NCBI GenBank assembly: GCA_963674475.2
Contig: CAXXFQ010000008.1
Coordinates: 62,001-126,000, forward strand
Length of the DNA: 64,000 bases
Direction: 5' to 3'
Source: CAXXFQ01 sp963674475
GTDB taxonomy: Bacteria; Planctomycetota; Planctomycetia; Pirellulales; Thermoguttaceae
In this document: piece by piece, positions 17,444 to 25,624 of the stretch
How the letters are laid out: each line of letters starts with the position of its first letter
Numbering within the stretch: the stretch's first letter is position 1
Program-made: the position numbers and the translations under genes
The notes under the pieces: model-generated
The model's input: the letters and a program-made list of their open reading frames with translations, nothing else
Databases searched by the model: none
Told to the model about the DNA's origin: nothing

Positions 17444-17863
17444 ATGAAACGTTCCTGGATTGCATTGGCCGTCGTGGCGGCCTTCTTGACGATTCCCGCA
17501 TTGGCACAAGAGCCGGTCGTCCCAGGCCCGGTGGTGTCGGATATCACGGTGGCCTCATGTCAACCGTCGCCGACACCCCAGATGTGGTTCTATCAGCAGC
17601 AGCTCGAAGAGTATATGAACACGAAGCTGGCGATTCGTCGCAAGGCCGAAGCCCAAGCCAGACAGCGTCGGGCCCGACTGGCGACCAGTCGATGGTTCGG
17701 TCAATCCAACCTCCGACCTAGGGCGACGACCGACCCGATCAACGGTTGTTACAGCTCACGCTGGGGCGGCAATAACCTGTTGGTGCCGAATCTCTGGAGC
17801 GGTTACAGTTGTGGCGCTGGAAGGGTCGCTTTGAGTCCTCGAAGCGAGATAGTCATCAGATAG
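17444..17863 (+). CDS. Small secreted protein; function unknown
   Basis: A 139-residue exported protein. The signal peptide is clear: KRSW, a hydrophobic core (IALAVVAAFLTIPA) and a likely cleavage after LAQ near residue 22. The mature part is basic and Arg/Ala-rich in the middle (IRRKAEAQARQRRARLA), with three Cys (in ASCQPSP, NGCYSS, YSCGAG) and many Trp, Asn and Gly near the end. A strong ribosome site (GGAGAGAG) sits 4-11 bases before the ATG. A terminator follows at 17943. No family was recognised. Confidence 0.75.
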   Translation: MKRSWIALAVVAAFLTIPALAQEPVVPGPVVSDITVASCQPSPTPQMWFYQQQLEEYMNTKLAIRRKAEAQARQRRARLATSRWFGQSNLRPRATTDPINGCYSSRWGGNNLLVPNLWSGYSCGAGRVALSPRSEIVIR

Positions 17864-17942
17864 CCGATCGAGCCATTCGACCAGGGCGCCCACGGTGGCG
17901 GCTGCGGCGGCGAGTCGGATTATTCACGAACCGAGACAAAAT

Positions 17943-17993
17943 AAGGCCAACGAAAATCGTCCCGATTGGGGGGCGGTCTTGTTGGCCTTTTTC
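17943..17993. terminator. Terminator between the small secreted protein and the PIN-TRAM gene
   Basis: Stem AAGGCCAAC / GTTGGCCTT closing a 30-base inner region, followed by TTTTTCGTT on the plus strand and by TTATTTT on the minus strand, so it can serve both convergent genes. Confidence 0.7.
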
Positions 17994-18058
17994 GTTGTTT
18001 TCTTGGCAGTTTTCAACGGTTGTCAATCGTGAAGAAGCCCTCCTGGTTCTTCTCCTTG

Positions 18059-19153
18059 TCAGGCGGACCGACCTTCGTTGGTTGCCTCAGCTTGAGCGGA
18101 CGCGATCTTCTGGAAACGGCCGAAAATCATTCGTCCGGCACTGGTTTGCAGGACACTGGTGACCGACAGTTCGACCAGCTCGTGGAGGTGGTCTCGTCCG
18201 CCTTCGACGACAACCATGGTCCCGTCTTCCAGATAGCCGACTCCCTGACCGGCTTCTTCTCCCGTCTTGACGATCAGAACTTTGATGTTCTCGCCGGGTA
18301 AAAAGGCCGGTTTCAACGCGTTGGCCAGATCATTGAGATTGATGACCTCGACTCCGTGCAGCTTGGCCACTTTGTTGAGGTTGTAGTCGTTGGTGACCAG
18401 TTTCCCTTCGAGGTGTTTTGCCAGAAGGACCAGCTTCGAATCGACCGGCTGCTCGGCGAATTCGGGCAATTCACGGTCGTCAATGGTGAGATCGACGTGC
18501 GGATCGGTCCGCAAACGGTTGAGGATGTCCAACCCCCGACGCCCGCGTCCTCGACGCAACCGGTCCGAACTGTCGGCGATCCCTTGTAGTTCGCTAATGA
18601 CGAAACGGGGCATGATCAGTTGATTGTCGAAGACGTTCGCTTCGATGACGTCGGCAATTCGACCGTCGATGACCACGCTCGTGTCGAGGACCAGCGGACG
18701 AATTCCCTTGGTCTCTTTCGAAAATTCGATGTAGGGGATAAGAAACCGGAAGTCGTTTCGGGTTTGCATCAAAAAACTGACGCAAAGATAGCAGAGCACA
18801 CTGGCCAGTAAAATTTGAAGGTGGGCCTTCAAGCCGATCCATAATTTTTGAGAAAAGAGGGTCCCTTTGAGCATCTCCGCGTCGGGGAACATCGGTTCGA
18901 GGGCCAATCCGGCGATGTAGGCCAAAAACAGCCCGACGATCATCCCGAAATAGACCGACGAGATGACGTCCAATTTTTTCTTGCGGAAAAGCGCGTCGGC
19001 CAAAATAACGAGCAGGGCGACTCCGATCGTCCCGAACAGGTAGATCCACGACATGACCGGCGGTTCGCTGGGGAAGATACCCGAGCGAATCATCGAGACT
19101 CCCAGGCCGCAAGCGACCATCAGGAAGACTAAACGTAAAATGATCAGGGCCAT
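18059..19153 (-). CDS. PIN-TRAM domain membrane protein (YacL-like)
   Basis: A 364-residue protein with the YacL layout: four membrane spans in residues 1-140, a PIN nuclease domain at about 150-265 and a C-terminal TRAM domain at about 280-345. PIN acidic residues are present: LDTSVVIDGRIADV, ISELQ, and NDYNLNKVA after LVTNDYN. The linker RLRRGRGRRGLDILNRL is basic. TRAM is seen in LPGENIKVLIVKTGEEAGQGVGYL. PIN domains usually cut RNA; the target of YacL-type proteins is not firmly established. Length equals that of Bacillus YacL (about 366). It is alone on its strand. Confidence 0.9.
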   Translation of the reverse strand: MALIILRLVFLMVACGLGVSMIRSGIFPSEPPVMSWIYLFGTIGVALLVILADALFRKKKLDVISSVYFGMIVGLFLAYIAGLALEPMFPDAEMLKGTLFSQKLWIGLKAHLQILLASVLCYLCVSFLMQTRNDFRFLIPYIEFSKETKGIRPLVLDTSVVIDGRIADVIEANVFDNQLIMPRFVISELQGIADSSDRLRRGRGRRGLDILNRLRTDPHVDLTIDDRELPEFAEQPVDSKLVLLAKHLEGKLVTNDYNLNKVAKLHGVEVINLNDLANALKPAFLPGENIKVLIVKTGEEAGQGVGYLEDGTMVVVEGGRDHLHELVELSVTSVLQTSAGRMIFGRFQKIASAQAEATNEGRSA

Positions 19154-19699
19154 AGGATAAGGTTCCTTTGGGGGGTATGAATAAGCGGATGAAAGAAGGA
19201 TTTAATCGTAAATTATTAAGGAGCTAAAAATAATCAAATGCTCCCTCTAAGGGGTATATGCTATTACTTCTTATTCTATCTCGGCATGAGCCGGATGATA
19301 AGAGCGAACTTTTTTCTCGGCTGGCACAATTGCGACCCCCTCAGTGGAACTATTTATTGATCCTTGCATTTTACCAAAACGCTGAAAGTTCCCCAGTTTC
19401 CGTTATTCTGATTGACATACGAAAATCAGCGAAGTTATACTGAGAGGACAGTTCGTGACAGATAACTTGACGGTTTGACGCGTCCTTCCGGGAGGTGTCG
19501 GCCCGTTGAGACCAGTGTATCGAAGGGCGGCAGCCTGAAGACGGGAATCTAAAACGACTTTTCACGATTCTAGGGAAGGTTTTCAAGCGAGAAAAACGCC
19601 CGGTTTTTGAGCAAACACGGCGGGTCTTTTTCTTGAATCGTGACGTACGTTTTAGCATTCCATTCCCGTTTCCCCAAGGGCTCAATGGAGAGGCACCTG
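19154..19699. other. Gene-free stretch of about 545 bases
   Basis: Divergent upstream region for the PIN-TRAM gene and the coiled-coil gene. Near the right end a 9-base inverted repeat, TCACGATTC at 19562-19570 and GAATCGTGA at 19635-19643, encloses 64 bases. A frame at 19258-19443 has no protein-like character. Confidence 0.5.
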
Positions 19700-20569
19700 A
19701 TGAATTTCGTCGGTAAAATTTTTATAGTGACAATTTTCGTGATGAGTTGCGTTTTTATGGGCGTGGCGGTCACCGTCTACGGGACCCACACCAATTGGCG
19801 CGACATGGTCATGCGGCAGAAGGCCGAGGGGCCGAGCAAACCGAAGGGTTTGAAGTTTCAGTTGACCGATCTCAAGCAAGAGAAACAGCAGCTGCAAGGC
19901 CAACTCGAAAAGTTGCAAAACGAACTCGATAAAGAAAAGGTCGATCGCCAGAATCAGGTGACCAAGTTGGAAAGCCTGTTGTCTGAAATGAAAGAAGACC
20001 GCGATCGACGCGAAAAGCAAATCGCCGGTATCCGCAAGCAGGCCGAAGAGGCCTCGGCTGCCATGGCAGCGACCCATACGACGCTCAAGTCGTTTCGTGG
20101 GGAAGTTCAGCAGCGACGCGACGCGATTAGTGAAGCCCAAAAACAACGGGACAAGAGCTTCAAGCGAGCCGTGGCCCTGGCCGATGAGGTCCATCAACTC
20201 GAAACGGAACAAGGTCGTCTGGAAAGCCGTTTCGCCGACCTGACCACCGATGCCCAGCGGATGCGGGATCTGCTTCGCGCTAACGAAATGGATCCGACCG
20301 CCAGTCCGGATGAGGCGTTGCCGACCGTCAAGGGACTGGTCATGGCCATCCCGCGTAGCGGGCTGATGGAAGTCTCGATCGGTGCCGACGACGGCGTTCG
20401 CAAAGGACACCGGTTGGAAGTCTATCGGATCGGCGAAGGGGTCAGTAAGTACCTCGGTCGCGTCGAGGTGGTTCGTACTTCGCCCGACAAGGCGGTTTGC
20501 CAAATCTTGCCCGAGTACCGTAAAGGTCTGATTCGGGAAGGCGACCGCGTGGCCTCGAAATTGGAGTAA
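19700..20569 (+). CDS. Membrane-anchored coiled-coil protein; function unknown
   Basis: About 289 residues from the ATG at 19700, which has GGAGAGG six to twelve bases upstream; earlier in-frame starts lack one. One N-terminal span (NFVGKIFIVTIFVMSCVFMGVAVTVY) is followed by a long coiled coil (about 50-190, with QLTDLKQEKQQLQGQLEKL and similar heptads). The C-terminal 80 residues look like a small beta domain: IPRSGLMEVSIGADDGVRKGH then RLEVYRIG, similar in outline to domains that end in a G-D/D-D-G-V-x-x-G-x turn, such as the C-terminal domain of FlgT. It is followed after six bases by a small membrane protein, probably in one operon. Confidence 0.75.
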   Translation: MNFVGKIFIVTIFVMSCVFMGVAVTVYGTHTNWRDMVMRQKAEGPSKPKGLKFQLTDLKQEKQQLQGQLEKLQNELDKEKVDRQNQVTKLESLLSEMKEDRDRREKQIAGIRKQAEEASAAMAATHTTLKSFRGEVQQRRDAISEAQKQRDKSFKRAVALADEVHQLETEQGRLESRFADLTTDAQRMRDLLRANEMDPTASPDEALPTVKGLVMAIPRSGLMEVSIGADDGVRKGHRLEVYRIGEGVSKYLGRVEVVRTSPDKAVCQILPEYRKGLIREGDRVASKLE

Positions 20570-20575
20570 GCTTGG

Positions 20576-20833
20576 ATGGCGAAGTCGAAGAAAAGTGGCT
20601 CCAAAGTGCCCGCCGACCTGTACACCGCCCTTTTGGTAATCGCCCTGATGGCCCTTTTGGTCGGAACGGTCGTGCTCTATCTCGAGACGTCCGATTACGG
20701 CACCAATAAGACCGGCGGCGCCCCGTCGGTGACTTGGGATCAGCCGGTTTACGAAAATTCAAGCGACGGATTATTTGCCGAAAGCCATTTTGATCATGGT
20801 TGGCGAGCGCATCCGGAGCAGCCGATTGGCTAG
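20576..20833 (+). CDS. Small single-span membrane protein; function unknown
   Basis: An 85-residue protein with a basic N terminus (AKSKKSGSK), one membrane span (about 15-38, LYTALLVIALMALLVGTVVLYL) and a polar tail. It starts six bases after the coiled-coil gene and is followed by a strong terminator, so the two are probably co-transcribed and may act together at the membrane. Confidence 0.7.
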   Translation: MAKSKKSGSKVPADLYTALLVIALMALLVGTVVLYLETSDYGTNKTGGAPSVTWDQPVYENSSDGLFAESHFDHGWRAHPEQPIG

Positions 20834-20863
20834 CAGTTTGTCAGGTTGATGAAGAAATAAGCG

Positions 20864-20899
20864 AAACGGGCCGATGTCATTCATCCGGCCCGTTTTTTC
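20864..20899 (+). terminator. Intrinsic terminator of the coiled-coil operon
   Basis: Stem AAACGGGCC plus GATG / CATC plus GGCCCGTTT with a short TCATT loop, followed by TTTT. The stem is about 13 bp with one bulged C. Confidence 0.88.
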
Positions 20900-20930
20900 A
20901 TGCGCTCTGTTTCCGATCGACTCTTCACGG

Positions 20931-21668
20931 CTATTCCTGTTCCGTCGGCCGATTTTTTTTCGCGACTTGGAGACGTTCAAACAGCGGATTCGTTTCTTCG
21001 CCCGCCGATTCTTTCGCCGATTCTTTCGCCGATTCTTTCGCCGATTCTTTCGCCGATCCCTTTGCCGATTGTTCGGGCAATTCTTGGGGCGGGACCGTTA
21101 TTTCGATCTCTCGAAATCCGGCGGCCGAATCGTGGTTCTTCCCGTTTTCCGTGATGTCCGACAGGCCGGTTTCGTCGCGACAAATCTCACATGACGAGGG
21201 GGCCGTTTCACTGCCGGGTACCGGGGCCAACAGGGTCGGAACGCCTCTTTGGGTGAATACCGGACGTGTCGGGACCGGGAAAAAGCGAGAATGGGCCGGC
21301 GGTATTGGGGCAACGTTTGACGCGGCCTCCGGCGCCGATTGGACGGGGAGGTTTTTGCCACAAACCGACTCGCAACACGCTTGCGGGGCCCTTTTTTCAC
21401 GAGCGCAAACTTCGCAAGAGTCGCAACCGCCATCGCCATGGTTGCACTGGCCGTAGTAGGTCGGTTCTCCGCCGCTACGCCGTCCGGACATCCACGGAAT
21501 GCGGTTGATCTCCAGTTCCGCGACGCTTCGGATCACCAGGCCATGACGGGGCACCGGCAGGCAGCAGCCGACCGACAGAGGTAAAAGGAGCAAGGTCAGA
21601 ACGACCCGAGTCGCGACGCAAGTTTTCTTGGCGCGCGGTTTCCGATGGTGTGTGCGAATCGGAAGCAT
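20931..21668 (-). CDS. Putative Cys-rich lipoprotein with tandem Glu-Ser-Ala-Lys repeats
   Basis: About 245 residues from the ATG at 21668; a frame reaching to 21803 exists but its first 45 residues look non-coding. A basic start is followed by a hydrophobic core and a lipobox, LLLPLSVGC, then CLPVPRHG, suggesting lipidation. A Cys cluster follows (QCNHGDGGCDSCEVC, CCESVC), which could bind metal. Near the C terminus a four-residue unit ESAK repeats five times (DNA 20994-21060, 12-base units), then EETNPLFERLQVAKK. The tail NRPTEQE is charged. No family was recognised. It is convergent with the coiled-coil operon. Confidence 0.65.
   Translation of the reverse strand: MLPIRTHHRKPRAKKTCVATRVVLTLLLLPLSVGCCLPVPRHGLVIRSVAELEINRIPWMSGRRSGGEPTYYGQCNHGDGGCDSCEVCAREKRAPQACCESVCGKNLPVQSAPEAASNVAPIPPAHSRFFPVPTRPVFTQRGVPTLLAPVPGSETAPSSCEICRDETGLSDITENGKNHDSAAGFREIEITVPPQELPEQSAKGSAKESAKESAKESAKESAGEETNPLFERLQVAKKNRPTEQE
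20994..21062. repeat. 12-base tandem repeat inside the lipoprotein gene
   Basis: The unit TTCGCCGATTCT recurs about five times, with the last units drifting (CCTTTGCCGATTG). It keeps the reading frame and encodes the ESAK repeats; copy number could vary between strains. Confidence 0.8.
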
Positions 21669-22339
21669 GACATCCCCCCCGGAATGGCTTTTCGATTGGT
21701 GTCTTGGTTCGATGGTCGAGCGTTTTTCACTTTTGTGTAGCGTTGCTGCATGTAACTGAAAGGGAAATGGAAGAACAAACCCCCCATTCTGCCACAAGCA
21801 CACAGGGGGATCTCTCCCACTGCCGGTGTGACGCTACCGCCCCATTGAAAACGGCGCTAAAAAGCTACAAGCCGTTTCTACAGATCGACCAGGAATAGAT
21901 GGAATATTAGGAATAATCAGAAAAGCTTCCCTATTCCGTTTTGAGGAGTCATCACGGATGGCAACACCTTGGGCGAAAATTGTCGCTTGGTTCGCTTCAA
22001 AACGCGTTCCATGCTTTCGAGCGAGTGCGTTTCTTGGTTTCGCCGGAAAGTGAGAACGGGTCGGGACGCAATCCTCTGGCAAAAGGGTCTCGGTGTGCGG
22101 GCGGATTATAACGGCCAAGTCGGAAAATTTTCCCGGATGGCAAGATAGATAAACTGAAAGGTAAGGGGAATATTTGACGATACCGTAGGATGTCCAGGTT
22201 TCGAAGAGGCGAAGTTGAAGAGACGGATGGAGCACCGTTTATTTGTAGGTGTATCTTGCCATGTTTTTCTGCTTTACCTATTTGTTCTGGTTATTCCACC
22301 TTACGTAACTTCACGCCAGTTTCTGTTGATAGTAGTCCG
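21669..22339. other. Gene-free stretch of about 670 bases
   Basis: Upstream of the lipoprotein gene on one side and of the RNase H-like gene on the other. Frames here (for example 21834-22235 on the minus strand) have no protein-like composition. I found no repeat shared with other regions and no confident promoter. Confidence 0.5.
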
Positions 22340-23038
22340 ATGAACAGACCTATCCCACAGGTGAAATTGATTTCCGAATGTGGCGGTTTCCGTCGTCCAG
22401 GTTGGTGGCGGTTTTGTTTGCTCGATCCCCAGCGGTCCGAACCGTGGGAAGTCGACGATATCGAACCGAATTGCGATTCCGGACGACTGGAATTGCTTTG
22501 CGTCGTCCGGGGACTTGAGTCGCTCGAGCGTCCGTCACGTGTGACGCTGCTGACGCCGAGCCGTTACGTCCGCGAGGGGATCCGTTACGGTTTGGAGGAA
22601 TGGAAATCCAGCGATTGGCAATGGGAAGCGTATGGGCAGATGATTCCGCTGAGGAACGAAGATCTTTGGCGGCGAATCGATCGGGCCATGCAATTCCACC
22701 AGATTGATTGCCAAATTTGGCATGTCGAGGGGCCTCATCGGATCACCCGTCCGAAAGGAGAGTCGTTTCTCGGTGATTGGCCAAACGAGGGGGAATCGAA
22801 GAGCGAAACGGTCGAATCGGACTCGCTTTCCGAACCGACGACGGGCGAACTGACGACAGTGGAGCCGACGCCGGACGAACCGGTTTGTGCGAGAACTTCT
22901 TTGCTGAAAAGGGTTTTTCGCAATTTGGTCTTTCGTCCGTTTTGTAACGGGATGATTCAAATCAAACGTTCCGGGATTTGTCTCGTTCGTCGCGGGCGGT
23001 TCGGTTGGAATGAACTGTCGGCCGCTTGGCGAATTTAA
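22340..23038 (+). CDS. RNase HI-like protein lacking most catalytic residues
   Basis: About 232 residues from the ATG at 22340; the frame is open further upstream but the first 50 residues do not match. Residues about 8-130 follow RNase HI: CDSGRLELLCVVRGLESLERPS aligns with the region around Glu48, TPSRYVREGIRYGLEEWK with the TDSQYV helix, and LRNEDLWRRIDRAMQFHQI with the NVDLWQRLDAAL helix. Of the four catalytic acids only Glu48 is kept. Asp10 appears replaced by Glu (ISECGG), Asp70 by Pro (TPSRYV), and the region of Asp134 is gone. A 60-residue Glu/Thr/Pro-rich linker and a basic C-terminal region (RTSLLKRVFRNLVFRPF) follow. It is probably not a nuclease; it might bind nucleic acid. Confidence 0.75.
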   Translation: MNRPIPQVKLISECGGFRRPGWWRFCLLDPQRSEPWEVDDIEPNCDSGRLELLCVVRGLESLERPSRVTLLTPSRYVREGIRYGLEEWKSSDWQWEAYGQMIPLRNEDLWRRIDRAMQFHQIDCQIWHVEGPHRITRPKGESFLGDWPNEGESKSETVESDSLSEPTTGELTTVEPTPDEPVCARTSLLKRVFRNLVFRPFCNGMIQIKRSGICLVRRGRFGWNELSAAWRI

Positions 23039-23176
23039 TTCGAATGGAAACACCACGTCGGGCGGGCTGTTGTCCCGGCCGGGGAATAGTTAAAATAGAC
23101 AGCTTGGGGCAACGGTAGGTCTAGAATCGCCTTCCCTTTCATCCGGTCCCTCGCTGTTCGACACACTTATTGATTC

Positions 23177-23266
23177 TTATTGATGTTTGCTTGGAAAATA
23201 ACCCGGCCAGTCAACCGGTTTGGCCCTTTTTTCGGCCTTGTTTCATTAGCCGTGCAAACGTCAATA
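23177..23266 (+). mobile_element. Miniature inverted-repeat element B, copy 2
   Basis: Ends TTATTGATGTTTGC and, on the reverse strand, TATTGACGTTTGC. The inside has ACCCGGCCAGTCAAC, GCCCTTTTTTCGG and GTGCAAACGTCAATA, collinear with the copy at 16073. An extra TTATTGAT lies just outside (23167-23174), possibly a duplication. It ends 34 bases before the glgB start. Confidence 0.65.
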
Positions 23267-23300
23267 GAAAACCAAGGATCATCGTAACAAGGAGGTCCGT

Positions 23301-25520
23301 GTGCGAACGACGTTAGCCCTGGAAGAAATTGGACAACTCGTAGATGGACGACATGAAAACCCGTTTAACGTATTGGGCCCTCATGAAGTCACCGACGGCA
23401 ACCGAAGCGCCACGGCGGTGCGAGCCTATTTGCCGACCTCGCAACAAGCGTGGGTGATTAACCCGGCTCACAGCGAAATCAAGCGCCCCATGCGTCGGAT
23501 CCATCCGGCGGGCGTTTTTGAAGCGATCTGCCCCTCAGAGGAACTCAAAAACGGAGATCATTACCTCCTTCGCGTCGCCGAAGAAGGAGGAAAGAAGACC
23601 ACCATGCACGACCCATACTCGTTCCCGAATATGCTTTCCGAATTCGATCTGCATCTGTTGAGCCAGGGTAAGCACTGGCAGATGTACGACAAACTGGGCG
23701 CCCAACTTCGCACGATCGACGGTATCGAAGGGGTTAGCTTCACCGTCTGGGCTCCCGACGCGACCAGTGTGAGCGTGGTCGGCGACTTCAATTCCTGGGA
23801 CGGTCGCAAACACCCGATGCGAAAACATATCCCGGCCGGATTCTGGGAACTGTTCGTGCCCGGGCTTTCGGAAGGGACCTTGTATAAGTTTCGCGTTCGC
23901 CACGGCGACCACGTGACCGACAAGACCGATCCGGTCGGTTTCGCCTCCGAGGTGCCGCCGCGGACCGCGTCGTACGTCGTCGATTTGAACCGGCACCATT
24001 GGTGCGACCAAGAGTGGCTCGATAGCCGGGCCGAGACCAATTGGCACGAAAAACCGGTTTCGTTCTATGAGGTTCATCTCGGCAGTTGGAAGCGACCGGG
24101 TGACGATCCGGGCAAGTGGCTTTCCTATCGTGAGCTGGCCCACCAGTTGGTCGATTATTGTCTCGAGATGAACTATACCCATATCGAGCTTCTGCCGGTT
24201 TCCGAGCACCCGTTCTCGGGAAGTTGGGGCTATCAGACGGTCGGCTATTTCGCCGCAACCAGCCGTTACGGCACGCCGCAAGACTTTATGTACTTCGTCG
24301 ACCTGTGTCATCAAAACGGGATTGGCGTCGTGCTCGATTGGGTTCCGGCCCACTTCCCGCGTGACGCACACGGTTTGGCCCGGTTCGACGGCACGGCCCT
24401 GTACGAGCATGCCGATCCGCGCCAGGGCGAACACCGCGACTGGGGAACGCTCATCTTCAATTATGGGCGTCACGAGGTCCGCAACTATCTGATCTCCAAC
24501 GCCCTGTTCTGGATGGATAAATATCATATTGACGGCATCCGGGTCGACGCGGTCGCCTCGATGCTCTATCTGGATTACAGTCGCGAAGACGGCGATTGGG
24601 TCCCGAACCAACACGGTGGGCGAGAGAACCTTGACGCGATCGACTTCGTCAAGGAACTCAACGAGCAGTGTCACCTTCAGCACCCGGGCGTCATGACGAT
24701 CGCCGAAGAGTCGACCGCCTGGCCGGGCGTTTCGCGACCGACCTACTTGGGCGGACTGGGCTTCAGTTTCAAATGGAACATGGGCTGGATGAACGACACG
24801 CTCCGTTATTTCCGCCACGAGCCGATCCACCGCAAATACCACCACGATGAGTTGACCTTCAGTTTGATCTACGCCTTCCACGAGAATTTCGTCCTGCCGT
24901 TTTCGCACGACGAAGTGGTCCACGGCAAGGGATCGTTGTTGGATCAGATGCCGGGCGACCTGTGGCAGAAGTTCGCCAACCTGCGGCTTTTGTACAGCTA
25001 CATGTGGACCCATCCGGGCAAGAAGCTGACGTTCATGGGCGACGAGTTCGGTCAGTGGAACGAGTGGGACTACGACTCGAGCCTCCAATGGGACCTTTTG
25101 GAATGGGAATCCCACAAGGGGTTGCAGAAATGCGTGGCCGACCTGAACCGACTTTGTGTCGAGGAGCCCGCGTTGCACGAAGTCGACTTCGCCGGAGCGG
25201 GGTTCGAGTGGCTCGACTGTCACGATCACGAGAACAGTACCCTGTCGTATATCCGACGGGCGAAAGATCCGGAAGATTTTCTCATCGTCGCGATGAACTT
25301 CACGCCGGTCACTCGGGAAAACTACCGATTGGGCGTTCCCCGCGAAGGATGGTACGCCGAGCGATTCAATAGCGACTCGTCGTTCTACGCCGGTTCGAAT
25401 TTCGGCAACGCGGCCGGGGTCCAGGCCGAGCCGATCGACTCGCATGGCCGACCGGCGTCGATTTCAGTCAAGTTGCCGCCGCTGGGGATGGCCGTCTTCA
25501 AGCCGGAACCACTGGTGTAA
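23301..25520 (+). CDS. glgB: 1,4-alpha-glucan branching enzyme
   Basis: A 739-residue GH13 enzyme that makes alpha-1,6 branches in glycogen in the cytosol. It has two N-terminal CBM48-like beta domains (about 10-110 and 125-225, including FTVWAPDATSVSVVGDFNSWDGR), then the catalytic barrel: GSWGYQTVGYFA, VLDWVPAHFPRDAHGL, the nucleophile Asp in DGIRVDAVASML, the acid Glu in IAEESTAWPG, and the third acid in PFSHDEVVHGK. A C-terminal beta domain closes it. Length is normal. The start is GTG at 23301 with GGAGGT five bases upstream. It is alone; other glycogen genes are not in the window. A terminator follows at 25567. Confidence 0.97.
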   Translation: MRTTLALEEIGQLVDGRHENPFNVLGPHEVTDGNRSATAVRAYLPTSQQAWVINPAHSEIKRPMRRIHPAGVFEAICPSEELKNGDHYLLRVAEEGGKKTTMHDPYSFPNMLSEFDLHLLSQGKHWQMYDKLGAQLRTIDGIEGVSFTVWAPDATSVSVVGDFNSWDGRKHPMRKHIPAGFWELFVPGLSEGTLYKFRVRHGDHVTDKTDPVGFASEVPPRTASYVVDLNRHHWCDQEWLDSRAETNWHEKPVSFYEVHLGSWKRPGDDPGKWLSYRELAHQLVDYCLEMNYTHIELLPVSEHPFSGSWGYQTVGYFAATSRYGTPQDFMYFVDLCHQNGIGVVLDWVPAHFPRDAHGLARFDGTALYEHADPRQGEHRDWGTLIFNYGRHEVRNYLISNALFWMDKYHIDGIRVDAVASMLYLDYSREDGDWVPNQHGGRENLDAIDFVKELNEQCHLQHPGVMTIAEESTAWPGVSRPTYLGGLGFSFKWNMGWMNDTLRYFRHEPIHRKYHHDELTFSLIYAFHENFVLPFSHDEVVHGKGSLLDQMPGDLWQKFANLRLLYSYMWTHPGKKLTFMGDEFGQWNEWDYDSSLQWDLLEWESHKGLQKCVADLNRLCVEEPALHEVDFAGAGFEWLDCHDHENSTLSYIRRAKDPEDFLIVAMNFTPVTRENYRLGVPREGWYAERFNSDSSFYAGSNFGNAAGVQAEPIDSHGRPASISVKLPPLGMAVFKPEPLV

Positions 25521-25566
25521 ATGTTTTTTACGCCGATCGACTGAGTGAAAAGTAATTTTCAAAGCA

Positions 25567-25602
25567 AAGAGCGGTCCGAAACCGGGGGGCCGCTCTTTTT
25601 GC
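25567..25602. terminator. Bidirectional terminator between glgB and the ubiD-family gene
   Basis: Stem AAAGAGCGG / CCGCTCTTT with a 15-base loop and T runs on both strands; it separates two convergent genes. Confidence 0.85.
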
Positions 25603-25624
25603 TTTTCTTGTGGCGTTTTATTTT

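Noticed and set aside
17064..17507. Minus-strand frame overlapping the small secreted protein
   Set aside because: Overlaps a gene with a clear signal peptide and strong ribosome site; its own sequence is Arg/Ser-rich noise.
20994..21062. CRISPR-like short repeats
   Set aside because: The 12-base units are contiguous without spacers and keep the reading frame of a gene.
21834..22235. Minus-strand frame before the RNase H-like gene
   Set aside because: No recognisable domain, no ribosome site, and it overlaps the probable promoter region.
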